Positions 8,622 to 16,941 of a stretch of 64,000 nucleotides of DNA are shown here, piece after piece. The stretch covers positions 1 to 64,000 of the forward strand of contig JBFHGR010000001.1 in the NCBI GenBank assembly GCA_041583015.1, in the 5' to 3' direction. The notes below the pieces were generated by a model. That model did not search any database. It had not been told where the DNA came from and saw only the letters and a program-made list of their open reading frames with translations. The DNA is from Parvicella sp041583015. GTDB taxonomy: Bacteria > Bacteroidota > Bacteroidia > Flavobacteriales_D > Parvicellaceae. Positions within the stretch are counted from its first letter, which is position 1. Each line of letters begins with the position of its first letter. The position numbers and the translations under genes were made by a program.

Positions 8622-9437
8622 TTACATATGAATGCTTAATATTGATTTTGCATTATTTGAAACCCTTGATGCTAGCATCATATTATCCATTGTATGCGTA
8701 GAGTTATCTATACTCAAATCAATTCCTGCTAGTAATCCAGTCCAATTAATGTCCAACTCTATATTATGAGCTAATCCACTTACTGAATTAAAGTGAGCCA
8801 TTAAACCTGTATTGTCCGCTCTTAAGGAGTTCATTCCAACATGCATTACAAAAGTTTCTCCGGTATCAAATGTTCCGTTACCATCAATATCTACAACCCC
8901 TTCTAAAGCGATAAAAATATAACCGCTATTCCAATTCCAATGCATTGAAGGTGTTTGATATGCTAAAGGATGAGTACTCCCGTATGTAGCAGGATCCGTT
9001 GCATTAGCTACAGAATCTACCCCAATTGAAATATTCATCATATGAACATGTTGCTCTCCATCTATTACAGCAAAACTACTCTTAACTGAGTCAGGAGAAA
9101 CTAACGCATAACTAGAAGGAGCGCTCAAAACGTTCATATTATCATCCATAAATACTGGACTTGAAAGATATAATTGCGCTCTTGTAAATTGGTATTTGTT
9201 ACCAAAATCATCAATGTAATCTGTGTTAAATGCAAAGGTCGAATTTTCTGCCATATGATTGTATACTAGATTTATCTCAGAAGTTTTTTCCGAAGGATCT
9301 GCATAAGTACATGTGTTATTGTTTTTTTTGGCGGTAGCATCATAGTTTTCTGCCGCTGGATCTGTACATCCTTTTTTACATGAGGAAACACTAAGTGCGA
9401 TACCTGCTAAGGCTATGATTATATATTTATTTTTCAT
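8622..9437 (-). CDS. MbnP-family copper-binding lipoprotein
   Basis: A 271-residue lipoprotein with lipobox SVSSC (Cys20), then a short Cys-rich CTDP..ENYD...NNTCTY motif common in secreted Bacteroidota proteins, then an MbnP-type beta domain. Hallmarks are the NTDYIDDFGNKYQFTRAQLYLS opening, the HWNWNSGYIFIALEG block (W167, W169) and the HVGMNSLRAD block. Family knowledge: MbnP of methanotrophs binds copper through a Trp that its diheme partner MbnH oxidises to kynurenine. Two MbnH-like diheme genes follow directly downstream, which supports the assignment. Which Trp, if any, is modified here cannot be told from sequence. Confidence 0.85.
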   Translation of the reverse strand: MKNKYIIIALAGIALSVSSCKKGCTDPAAENYDATAKKNNNTCTYADPSEKTSEINLVYNHMAENSTFAFNTDYIDDFGNKYQFTRAQLYLSSPVFMDDNMNVLSAPSSYALVSPDSVKSSFAVIDGEQHVHMMNISIGVDSVANATDPATYGSTHPLAYQTPSMHWNWNSGYIFIALEGVVDIDGNGTFDTGETFVMHVGMNSLRADNTGLMAHFNSVSGLAHNIELDINWTGLLAGIDLSIDNSTHTMDNMMLASRVSNNAKSILSIHM

Positions 9438-9447
9438 GATATTCTAT

Positions 9448-10380
9448 TTAAATGTTATAAGTAATACTAAAGTTTAATTTATGTAATGTTTTTAATTGAT
9501 TGGGGTCGTTTAATAATGACGCAATATTATGCTGATAGTTTGCCTGAAACCTAATTTTCTTTAGATACCAATTTAAACTTACATCCGCAAAATACAATTC
9601 ACCGCCAGAATTTTCATATTCCAGTCCGTTAGAACTATCAAAACCAGCTAACTCTGCATATGCACCAAACGTTGGCATCAACACTTGTTTTCCTATGTTA
9701 AGTTGGTAGAAAAAGTTAAACATTGAGTTAATCGTATTTCCGTAACGGAATTCATCCTTATTACTAGAATTCAACTTATAGTTCGTGTTTAATATCACTC
9801 CTACCTTGTTGAATTTAGCGAGGTATGTTAGGTTTAATAATCCATCCCAACTTCCTGTCCCCGCTTGTAAGTCTATATTAGGAATGCCAGCAGGCAATTC
9901 CTTATTATATGCTCCAAGAGGTATTTTCACACCAGCCCCAACAGAAAGCCTATGCGTAAATCTAATGCTATCCTTTAAAGCTTTTGTATTAAAAACTTGA
10001 TAGTTCTGCATTAGTAAAGGATCACCAACTCCAGATACGTTATATTTGGCTAATCCATTTTCTATTTGCTGATTGTTTACATAAGGCAAAACCCCTTGTA
10101 AACTCCATTTTGAATTAAAGAAATATCTTCCTGTTAATTCTATTCTACTGTATCGCTCCCAAACTTCGGTATCTCTGAACTGCGTTAGATCATGACCTCC
10201 ATGTTTCAACATTAACAAACCACTGTTGTCAAATTTACCATAGTGCAATCTACTTCTATATTGAACTCCAAAACTGTGTTTATAATCGTTTGGGTTAATA
10301 TTTAAATAAACATTACAGTGATCACAAGAGAAACCTAAAAATGGAAGAAATACTAGGATAAACAATCCTAATCTTCTCAT
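9448..10380 (-). CDS. Outer-membrane beta-barrel with N-terminal CxxC, MbnP-operon type
   Basis: A 310-residue secreted protein: signal peptide to about residue 18, mature start C-D-H-C-N-V-Y-L, then alternating aromatic/polar strands to a terminal FSITYNI, as expected for an outer-membrane barrel of about 12-14 strands. In related Bacteroidota proteins that I recall, the mature N-terminus reads CDxCGC and the gene neighbours MbnP or SCO-type copper genes; here the motif is reduced to CDHC. It lies 10 bases upstream of the MbnP gene. A copper uptake or binding role is inference. It could also be a general porin-like transporter. Confidence 0.75.
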   Translation of the reverse strand: MRRLGLFILVFLPFLGFSCDHCNVYLNINPNDYKHSFGVQYRSRLHYGKFDNSGLLMLKHGGHDLTQFRDTEVWERYSRIELTGRYFFNSKWSLQGVLPYVNNQQIENGLAKYNVSGVGDPLLMQNYQVFNTKALKDSIRFTHRLSVGAGVKIPLGAYNKELPAGIPNIDLQAGTGSWDGLLNLTYLAKFNKVGVILNTNYKLNSSNKDEFRYGNTINSMFNFFYQLNIGKQVLMPTFGAYAELAGFDSSNGLEYENSGGELYFADVSLNWYLKKIRFQANYQHNIASLLNDPNQLKTLHKLNFSITYNI

Positions 10381-10445
10381 TTGATTTTATTTAAGTTTAA
10401 AAAATTATTTAGTTGAATTCTCTCCTTCAACAAATTGAAAATTTA

Positions 10446-10841
10446 TTAAACTTCTTCAGGCGGATGAAAATCTTTGAATACAGGTTGAAAACTGTAAGAT
10501 TTCTCACAGAAATTACAACATTGCTGTTCTTTATAAACTGCTTCATAAATCTGAGTATAGAAAACCTCATTAAAAGTATCAAAACTAACAAAGGTAAAAC
10601 TAGGTCCTTTCTCTGCAGGCTTTTCTACATTCATTGCTTGAATAGGAGCTTTGGATATTTCCTTTTTCAAATGACAATTTCCGTCACAATGCATCTCGGG
10701 CTTATCAACATTAACACAATGCTCTTTGATTATCTCCTCCTTATTCGATTGGAAATCAAGGAAAATATACATCTGGTAACTTGTACCAAAAAGGTACAAT
10801 ACAGCAATTGCTCCAAATAATATTTTAATCCCCTTCATCAT
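10446..10841 (-). CDS. Small Cys-rich single-helix protein of unknown function
   Basis: A 131-residue protein with one N-terminal membrane helix (about residues 5-28), then an exposed region with HCVNVDKPEMHCDGNCHLKK (three Cys and three His in 20 residues), a later CCNFC motif, and a C-terminal FHPPEEV. I recall similar Bacteroidota hypothetical proteins with a C-x-G-x-C-x-L-K motif and a final FHPP, with no assigned function. It is the first gene of the leftward copper-like module. A -7 box (TATTTTTG, complement of 10850-10857) sits only 8 bases before the ATG. Metal binding is likely from composition but unproven. A + strand frame over the same bases has no signal or family features and is a shadow. 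Confidence 0.8.
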   Translation of the reverse strand: MMKGIKILFGAIAVLYLFGTSYQMYIFLDFQSNKEEIIKEHCVNVDKPEMHCDGNCHLKKEISKAPIQAMNVEKPAEKGPSFTFVSFDTFNEVFYTQIYEAVYKEQQCCNFCEKSYSFQPVFKDFHPPEEV

Positions 10842-10849
10842 AACTACTA

Positions 10850-10857
10850 CAAAAATA
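10850..10857 (-). promoter_or_regulatory. -7 box of the Cys-rich gene, 8 bases from ATG
   Basis: TATTTTTG on the minus strand, followed by 8 bases and ATG 10841, leaving a leader of only a few bases. Probable promoter of the leftward MbnP/peroxidase module. Confidence 0.55.
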
Positions 10858-10918
10858 AGAATTTTATCAATTCTATATGTATCAATTATTACAAAAGTAT
10901 CAAATTGACATTAATATC

Positions 10919-10926
10919 TATCTTTG
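10919..10926 (+). promoter_or_regulatory. -7 box of the barrel gene at 10943
   Basis: TATCTTTG, 16 bases before ATG 10943 and inside the longer frame from 10877. Supports the shorter start. Confidence 0.6.
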
Positions 10927-10942
10927 TAGTCAAATCAATCTT

Positions 10943-11632
10943 ATGAAAAAAATAATTTTACTTTCAATCGTAGTATTAGGTAACTTTATGGCAGTAAATG
11001 CACAATCTAATAATACAGGATCAATCAATGTAAGAGTAGGTGGAAATGTAAACTTAGCCGCAACATTAACCACAACAAAATATGGAAACATATCATCGGA
11101 TGAAGATACATCTGCTGTATTGGCGAGCACTATTCCCATTAGTGTTGATTTTGGAATTCACAAGTTAGTAAGTGTATCTCTTGGATTCAGAAGTGGAAAA
11201 TGGCTAAACGAAGATCCTAATGACACTAATATTCAAGTAAAAGAAGCAAAAACAAAAACCTTTAATATTGGGTTTAAGTTTTACCCAATTAGCAAGAAGA
11301 ATTTCAATTTATACTTAGGTTATGACTTTGCTTTGAGTGGTTTTAGAAAAGAAAAAACAACTATAAACACCAACACTACCGATATTCAACAATGGAACGG
11401 TACAGGTAATTTCTTCAATCTGGGCACTAATTTCTATTTCGGAAAAGGATTTGGAATGTATTACCAAATGGGATATACTGGATATGATCTAAATCTTAAA
11501 GAATTTACTTCTACCACTGGGCCTTTATCGATAAATTACATTGACAATTTTAATTTCTCTGCTAATTCTTTAGTAAAAGGTTTTCAAGTTGAACTTGGAT
11601 TCTGCTATAAATTTGGAAACTCAGAAAACTAA
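10943..11632 (+). CDS. Secreted outer-membrane beta-barrel protein
   Basis: A 229-residue protein. I start it at ATG 10943 (MKKIILLSIVVLG, signal peptide ending NAQ) rather than the longer frame from 10877, because a -7 box at 10919-10926 lies inside the extra 22 codons. The mature part has alternating short strands (VSVSLGFRSGKW, NIGFKFYPISKKNFNLYLGYDFALSG) and ends VELGFCYKFGNSEN, like small OmpW/OmpX-type barrels of Bacteroidota. Function unknown. The MscS channel gene starts 5 bases downstream, so the two are probably co-transcribed. Confidence 0.8.
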   Translation: MKKIILLSIVVLGNFMAVNAQSNNTGSINVRVGGNVNLAATLTTTKYGNISSDEDTSAVLASTIPISVDFGIHKLVSVSLGFRSGKWLNEDPNDTNIQVKEAKTKTFNIGFKFYPISKKNFNLYLGYDFALSGFRKEKTTINTNTTDIQQWNGTGNFFNLGTNFYFGKGFGMYYQMGYTGYDLNLKEFTSTTGPLSINYIDNFNFSANSLVKGFQVELGFCYKFGNSEN

Positions 11633-11637
11633 TAAAA

Positions 11638-12702
11638 ATGACTGAATTCTTATCTAAAACATTTTGGAGCAACTCGATTAGCGAATGGCTTGTTGCCCTT
11701 GGCGCTATACTAATTTGTTATCTTGGTGCACGAGTTTTACTATATGTAACCAATAAAATTGTAAAAAAGTATACCGAAAAAACAAAAACTCAACTTGATG
11801 ACATCCTCATTGACATGTTGGAGGAACCTATTGCTGTTGCTATAACAATCGGAGGACTTTTCTGGGCAATTTCATACCTCAACATTCCCAATCCATCAAC
11901 CGAGAGTATCCTTTTCAAAATCGCTCTTTTCACCTTAGTGATTGACATTACTTGGATGTTGGCCAGAACTGCAGATGCATTAATTACGGCTTATCTAGTT
12001 CCCCTCACAGAAAAAACGGAGAGTTCCTTTGATGATCAACTAGTTCCAATTGCTCAAAAAGGAGTAAAGTATACTATTTGGACCCTAGGTGTTGTGCTAG
12101 CATTAGACAATCTCAACTTTGACATTGGCGCTATGATTGCAGGCCTTGGAATTGGAGGGTTAGCCCTAGCGTTGGCGGCACAAGATGCTGTAAAAAATAT
12201 ATTTGGAGGGATCATGATTTTCATTGATAAACCATTCAAAATCACAGATAGAATACAAATTCATGGATATGATGGAATTGTTGAGGAAGTTGGATTAAGA
12301 AGTACTAGAATTCGAACATTAGAGGGGAGATTAGTCACAATGCCCAACTCCAAATTTAACGACAATGAAGTCATCAATGTATCTTCAGAACCCAATAGAA
12401 AAGTAGTGCTCAACTTGGGCCTAACTTACGACACGACACCTGCTCAAATTGAAGAAGCTATTCAAATTTTAAAAAATATCGCAGCAAACAATAAAGACTT
12501 AATAGAAATAGAAACACCTCTTGGATTCAATGCGTTTGGAGATTTTTCATTAGGTGTAATATTTATTTATTACATCCAAAAAGGTCAAGACATTTTGGGT
12601 ACTCAAACAAAAATAAATCTAGAAATACTATCCACTTTCAATGAGAAAGGTCTAGAGTTTGCTTTCCCTACTCAAACAATATTCAAAAAAGAACTAACAT
12701 GA
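11638..12702 (+). CDS. Small-conductance mechanosensitive channel, MscS family
   Basis: A 354-residue membrane protein. Helices lie at about 17-37, 70-85 and 95-115, followed by the pore-lining TM3 region GAMIAGLGIGGLALALAAQDAVKNIFGG and the MscS beta domain (FKITDRIQI, GIVEEVGLRSTRIRT, VTMPNSKF). Known role: opens on membrane tension to release solutes in osmotic downshock. The gene overlaps the following hydrolase gene by 4 bases (ATGA at 12699-12702). Confidence 0.95.
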   Translation: MTEFLSKTFWSNSISEWLVALGAILICYLGARVLLYVTNKIVKKYTEKTKTQLDDILIDMLEEPIAVAITIGGLFWAISYLNIPNPSTESILFKIALFTLVIDITWMLARTADALITAYLVPLTEKTESSFDDQLVPIAQKGVKYTIWTLGVVLALDNLNFDIGAMIAGLGIGGLALALAAQDAVKNIFGGIMIFIDKPFKITDRIQIHGYDGIVEEVGLRSTRIRTLEGRLVTMPNSKFNDNEVINVSSEPNRKVVLNLGLTYDTTPAQIEEAIQILKNIAANNKDLIEIETPLGFNAFGDFSLGVIFIYYIQKGQDILGTQTKINLEILSTFNEKGLEFAFPTQTIFKKELT

Positions 12703-13637
12703 AAATCTTGAGTATCATTCTTGTTCTTTTATTCATTTATAACTCAAATTGGGGGCAGATTTCTCAAAAAGAAATTTTCACCGAAATAAACGGAGACACG
12801 CTTTGGGGTACGTTTACTAATACTCAAAATACGATTGACACTACTCAAACGCTCGTCTTGATCATTGCCGGCAGTGGACCAACTGATAGAGACGGAAATA
12901 ATAATGTGATGAAAAACTTTTCATTGCAAATGCTAGGTAATGATTTAGCAAAATTTGGTTACCCTAACATTAGATATGACAAAAGAGGTATTGCTAAAAG
13001 CGTGAATGCTTATATACCCGAATCAAAACTTACATTTAATCAAAATGTTATTGATGCAGCATCATTTTATGATTATGCTTTACAGTTAGGCTATAGAAAA
13101 ATTGCCATTGCTGGTCACAGTGAAGGCTCTCTTATAGGTATGCTTTTGGCCAACGAAAAGAATGCGCATACTTTCATAAGTCTCGCTGGTGCTGGAAGGC
13201 CTATTTCAGAAGTGCTAAAGGAACAATACGAAAATACTGCTCCCATAGTAAGAGATTCTGCCCATTCAATTATTGACAGTTTATCCAAAGGTATAAAAGT
13301 AGACACTCTTTCCCCTTGGCTTTATAGTATTTTCAGACCTCAAATTCAAGATTACATTATTTCATGGATGGCCATCAACCCTGCAGAAGAAATTGCTAAA
13401 TTTCATAACAAAACGTTGATTATTCAAGGTACTACAGACATTCAAGTAACTATTGCAGATGCTGAAGCATTACACAGTGCTAATCCAAATTCAGAATTGA
13501 TCATCATAAAAGAAATGAATCATATCTTCAAAAAAGCACCAGAAGATAGGGCTTTAAACAAAAAAACATATAATCAACCTGAATTACCATTACATCCAGA
13601 TTTGATTTTATCTATCGTAAATTTTCTTAAAAAGTGA
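12699..13637 (+). CDS. Secreted alpha/beta hydrolase
   Basis: A 312-residue protein with a signal peptide (to about residue 19) and an alpha/beta hydrolase fold: oxyanion region IAGSGPTDRDG, nucleophile motif G-H-S141-E-G, and a late acidic/His pair (GTTDIQV, MNHIF). This arrangement is like the dienelactone hydrolase/acyl-CoA thioesterase-like branch that hydrolyses esters. Substrate unknown. Translationally coupled to mscS by a 4-base overlap. A -7 promoter box for panB follows it. Confidence 0.85.
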   Translation: MKILSIILVLLFIYNSNWGQISQKEIFTEINGDTLWGTFTNTQNTIDTTQTLVLIIAGSGPTDRDGNNNVMKNFSLQMLGNDLAKFGYPNIRYDKRGIAKSVNAYIPESKLTFNQNVIDAASFYDYALQLGYRKIAIAGHSEGSLIGMLLANEKNAHTFISLAGAGRPISEVLKEQYENTAPIVRDSAHSIIDSLSKGIKVDTLSPWLYSIFRPQIQDYIISWMAINPAEEIAKFHNKTLIIQGTTDIQVTIADAEALHSANPNSELIIIKEMNHIFKKAPEDRALNKKTYNQPELPLHPDLILSIVNFLKK

Positions 13638-13656
13638 TTTATCCTAAAGTTAAATA

Positions 13657-13664
13657 TAACTTTG
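13657..13664 (+). promoter_or_regulatory. -7 box of panB
   Basis: TAACTTTG, 23 bases before ATG 13688; lies in the short gap after the hydrolase gene. Confidence 0.6.
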
Positions 13665-13687
13665 CCAGTGCAAAATAAGATTAAAAC

Positions 13688-14503
13688 ATGTCAGTACATA
13701 AACAAGTAAAGAGAGTAACTACCCACGTTTTACAAGAAATGAAGTCTAGAGGAGAAAAAATCTCTATGCTAACAGCTTATGATTATACAATGGCCAAAAT
13801 AGTAGATGAGGCCGGAATGGACATCATTCTTGTAGGAGATTCAGCCAGTAATGTAATGGCTGGTCATGAAACCACACTTCCAATCACTTTAGATCAAATG
13901 ATTTATCATGCAAGTAGCGTCATTAGAGCTATTTCAAGATCTTTGGTAGTTGTAGACCTTCCCTTTGGCTCATACCAAGGAGATAGTAAAGAAGCTTTAC
14001 GTTCTTCTATCAGAATAATGAAAGAATCAGAAGCTCATTCTGTAAAATTGGAAGGAGGTAGAGAAGTAATAGAATCTATCAACAGAATACTGAGTGCAGG
14101 TATTCCAGTTATGGGACACTTAGGACTTACTCCACAGTCTATTTATAAATTTGGCACCTACACCGTAAGAGCAAAAGAAGAGCAGGAAGCACAAAGATTA
14201 ATCGAAGATGCACATCTTTTAGAAGAGGCTGGCATATTTGCATTAATTTTGGAAAAAGTTCCTGCAGCACTTGCTGAAAAGGTTGCAAAAGAATTGACCA
14301 TTCCAGTGATAGGAATTGGAGCTGGTGGTGGCGTAGATGGTCAAGTTTTAGTGATGCACGATATGCTCGGTATTACTCAAGAGTTTTCTCCTCGTTTTTT
14401 AAGAAGATACCACAATCTTTATCAAGAAATGCTTGGTGCTTTTAACGCATACATCGCAGATGTAAAAAGTGGAGACTTCCCTAATGAAAAAGAACAATAC
14501 TAA
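13688..14503 (+). CDS. panB: 3-methyl-2-oxobutanoate hydroxymethyltransferase
   Basis: A 271-residue protein matching PanB throughout: MLTAYDYTMAKIVDEAGMD, LVGDSASNVMAGH, TLPITLDQM, VVVDLPFGSYQ, VKLEGG, MGHLGLTPQS and IGIGAGGGVDGQVLVMHDMLG. Reaction: adds a hydroxymethyl group from methylenetetrahydrofolate to 2-oxoisovalerate, the first committed step to pantothenate and coenzyme A. Full length for the family (about 265-275). The TAA overlaps the ATG of the next gene by one base (14503). Preceded by TAACTTTG at 13657-13664. Confidence 0.97.
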   Translation: MSVHKQVKRVTTHVLQEMKSRGEKISMLTAYDYTMAKIVDEAGMDIILVGDSASNVMAGHETTLPITLDQMIYHASSVIRAISRSLVVVDLPFGSYQGDSKEALRSSIRIMKESEAHSVKLEGGREVIESINRILSAGIPVMGHLGLTPQSIYKFGTYTVRAKEEQEAQRLIEDAHLLEEAGIFALILEKVPAALAEKVAKELTIPVIGIGAGGGVDGQVLVMHDMLGITQEFSPRFLRRYHNLYQEMLGAFNAYIADVKSGDFPNEKEQY

Positions 14504-15192
14504 TGAACTTAAATATACTATACGAAGACAATCACTTAATTGCTGTTTGCAAAAAAGCTGGTGATATAGTTCAAGGAGATAAAACCGAAGACAAACCTTT
14601 GGTAGAATTTGTCAAAGACTATATTAAGAAAAAGTATAAGAAACCTGGAGATGTTTATTTAGGTGTAATTCATAGAATTGATAGACCTGTTGGTGGTGTA
14701 GTTATTTTTGCCAGAACCAGCAAAGCCTTAACGAGAATGAACAAGAAGTTCCAGGACAAAACAATCCAAAAAACTTATTGGGCTATCGTAGAAAATTCAT
14801 TACCAAATGAAGAAGGTAGGTTAACACATTATCTCAAAAAAAACGAGGTAAAAAATAAGTCTAGAGCATATGACACGGAAGTAAAAGGGAGTAAAAAATC
14901 AGAAATTGATTATAAATTGATGGGGAGAAGTAAAAACTACTTCTATGTTGAAGTAAGCCCATTAACTGGTAGGCATCATCAAATTAGAGTACAACTAAGT
15001 ACAATAGGCTGCCCCATAAAAGGGGATGTAAAATATAATGGACATAGAACTAATAGAGATGGTTCTATTCATTTATTTGCCAGATCACTTTCATTTGAAC
15101 ATCCTGTCACAAAAGAACCCATTACCATTACAGCGCGTCCTCCAAAAGAAGACCCGCTATGGGGTGAGATGCACAAATTGATGACATCTTAA
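14503..15192 (+). CDS. RluA-family RNA pseudouridine synthase
   Basis: A 229-residue protein with the RluA catalytic motif HRIDRPVGGVVIFARTSKA (catalytic Asp60), the later PLTGRHHQIRVQLS block and a C-terminal LFARSLSFEHPVTKE. It lacks an N-terminal S4 domain, so it is a short RluA/RluE-like form. Reaction: isomerises uridine to pseudouridine in rRNA or tRNA; the target site cannot be told from sequence. It begins on the last base of the panB stop codon, so the two genes are co-translated, a pairing commonly seen in Flavobacteriia. Confidence 0.95.
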   Translation: MNLNILYEDNHLIAVCKKAGDIVQGDKTEDKPLVEFVKDYIKKKYKKPGDVYLGVIHRIDRPVGGVVIFARTSKALTRMNKKFQDKTIQKTYWAIVENSLPNEEGRLTHYLKKNEVKNKSRAYDTEVKGSKKSEIDYKLMGRSKNYFYVEVSPLTGRHHQIRVQLSTIGCPIKGDVKYNGHRTNRDGSIHLFARSLSFEHPVTKEPITITARPPKEDPLWGEMHKLMTS

Positions 15193-15250
15193 TAAGTCAA
15201 TTCTAATTAACTCAATGATCTTGTTGTTTTAAATTAAAGCTATCAATTTC

Positions 15251-15278
15251 TTGGTTTATTAAATTTATCTTAACTTTA
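15251..15278 (+). promoter_or_regulatory. Promoter candidate of response regulator
   Basis: TTG (15251-15253), 17 bases, TAACTTTA (15271-15278, last base off consensus), giving a leader of about 70 bases. Confidence 0.45.
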
Positions 15279-15352
15279 GTACAGTGTGTTAATTTTAACT
15301 TTATCTTAAAGTAATTTTGAGGCATCAATTAACTGATATAAGAAAAATTAAT

Positions 15353-16051
15353 ATGAGTGAAACAAAACATAAAATACTGATTGTAGATGATGAGGAAGAT
15401 ATTGTAGATATGCTACAATATAATCTTGAAAAAGAAGGATTTGAAGTAAAAACGGCCTGCAATGGCGTAGAGTGTATAAAAATAGCTTCCGATTTTATTC
15501 CTGACCTTGTATTACTTGATGTAATGATGCCAGAAATGGACGGAGTGGAAACATGTGTTGAATTGCGAAAAATCGACTCATTAGAAAACACTATTATTTG
15601 TTTTCTAACAGCAAGATCTGAGGACTATAGTCAAATAGCAGCCTACGACAGTGGCGCTGATGACTATGTATCCAAACCTATTAAACCAAGAGTTTTAGTC
15701 AGTAAAATTGGAGCACTTTTAAGAAGAAACGAAATCAAATCTAGTTCTGCTGATGAATCAAACATTATCTCAAGTAATGGAATAGAGATCAACAAGGAGA
15801 AGTACATTGTTACTGTGGAAGGTGTAGAGCATTACCTACCTAAAAAAGAATTCGAATTATTATCCTTGTTAGTAACTGGAAATGGAAATGTTTTCAGGAG
15901 AGAAACAATTCTTAATCAAGTTTGGGGCAATGAAATTGTAGTTGGTGATAGAACAATTGACGTTCACATTAGAAAACTTAGAGAAAAAATCGGAGATCAA
16001 TATATCAAAACCATTAAAGGGGTGGGTTACAAATTTGTTGAGAAACCCTAA
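15353..16051 (+). CDS. OmpR/PhoB-family response regulator
   Basis: A 232-residue two-domain regulator: a receiver domain with DDEED acidic pocket, phospho-acceptor Asp56 in LLDVMMPEMDG and the conserved Lys in VSKPI, then a winged-helix DNA-binding domain (LPKKEFELLSLLV, RRETILNQVWG, DRTIDVHIRKLREKIG, IKGVGYKF). I start at ATG 15353, not the in-frame TTG at 15317, because homology begins there. No histidine kinase gene adjoins it in the window. A promoter-like TTG-N17-TAACTTTA lies at 15251-15278 and a strong hairpin terminator follows. Confidence 0.95.
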   Translation: MSETKHKILIVDDEEDIVDMLQYNLEKEGFEVKTACNGVECIKIASDFIPDLVLLDVMMPEMDGVETCVELRKIDSLENTIICFLTARSEDYSQIAAYDSGADDYVSKPIKPRVLVSKIGALLRRNEIKSSSADESNIISSNGIEINKEKYIVTVEGVEHYLPKKEFELLSLLVTGNGNVFRRETILNQVWGNEIVVGDRTIDVHIRKLREKIGDQYIKTIKGVGYKFVEKP

Positions 16052-16070
16052 GCCATTTATCCCAATAACT

Positions 16071-16113
16071 AAAAATGTGCTATTCGTATCAACATTCGAA
16101 TAGCACATTTTTT
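16071..16113. terminator. Bidirectional hairpin terminator between regulator and CBS gene
   Basis: A perfect 16-bp stem: AAAAATGTGCTATTCG (16071-16086) pairs with CGAATAGCACATTTTT (16097-16112) around a 10-base loop. T-runs and A-runs on the two sides serve both the response regulator and the convergent CBS gene. Confidence 0.9.
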
Positions 16114-16151
16114 ATATAATTTTTTCAAGTTTCTTAGCCCAAAAAGTGATT

Positions 16152-16814
16152 TTACATGTCCAAATATTTAATTAACATGTCAAACCTATCCTTCATATCT
16201 TCTTCATATTTATTTCCAGCATACGTTTCTTTTACATTAAATTCATATCTATAAAGTGTCTGAAGCACACCTCCTATTTCCTTCTTATTCAACTTTAATG
16301 TAACCTCAATCTTTGTACTGTCTTTTGATGAAGTGACATATGAACTTAGAATCTTAACATCATTTCCTTCTATCAATTGCGCCAGTTGTGCCATCGAATA
16401 ATCATTCTGATTCATCTCAATCACTATAACAGAGCCATCTTGCTCTATAGACGCCATATTGGTGATGGCAGACATTATATGTTGCGTAGTCGTTAAACCT
16501 AAATACTGCTCGTTACTATCCAAAATAGGAATCACAGTTATATTCAAATCAGACATTAACTTCATCACCTCATACACGTGCTGATATTCATAAACAAAAG
16601 GTCTGTGACTAATTAGATTTAATGTTCCTACAGGAATGTCTGTATCATTGCTATCAAGGATAAGATCATCGGATACTAGGCCAACATATTCAGTTCCATT
16701 TACAACTGGCAAATGAGAAACTTTAAATTCATCCATCCATATCAAAGCCTTCTCACAAGACTCGTTGATTAGTATAGGAGGAACTATATCTGTTATTAAT
16801 GATGATGCTATCAT
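16152..16814 (-). CDS. CBS-domain pair protein
   Basis: A 220-residue cytoplasmic protein with two CBS motifs in the first 130 residues (VSHLPVV...YVGLVSDDLIL and ITVIPILD...YLGLTTTQHIM), followed by an ACT-like C-terminal segment. CBS pairs bind adenosyl nucleotides and act as energy sensors; this stand-alone form is usual in Flavobacteriia, often beside pdxJ and NAD kinase. Here pdxJ is the divergent neighbour but no NAD kinase gene follows; instead the gene converges on the response regulator across a shared hairpin. Molecular role unknown. Confidence 0.9.
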   Translation of the reverse strand: MIASSLITDIVPPILINESCEKALIWMDEFKVSHLPVVNGTEYVGLVSDDLILDSNDTDIPVGTLNLISHRPFVYEYQHVYEVMKLMSDLNITVIPILDSNEQYLGLTTTQHIMSAITNMASIEQDGSVIVIEMNQNDYSMAQLAQLIEGNDVKILSSYVTSSKDSTKIEVTLKLNKKEIGGVLQTLYRYEFNVKETYAGNKYEEDMKDRFDMLIKYLDM

Positions 16815-16832
16815 ATATATTTAATTATGCTC

Positions 16833-16840
16833 CAAATTTA
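16833..16840 (-). promoter_or_regulatory. -7 box of CBS gene
   Basis: TAAATTTG on the minus strand, 18 bases before ATG 16814. Confidence 0.45.
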
Positions 16841-16941
16841 CTTGGATAATATTATTTAAAACGTTTTTTTGTGTTATTAGTTGCCTAAAACAAATAAATA
16901 ACCAAATTTTGCTTTCGTAAAGTATAAATACCATACCAAAG

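Noticed and set aside
10413..10820. 135-residue plus-strand frame opposite the Cys-rich gene
   Set aside because: It covers almost exactly the minus-strand gene, which has a signal/anchor helix, Cys motifs and its own promoter box. The plus frame shows no coherent domain.
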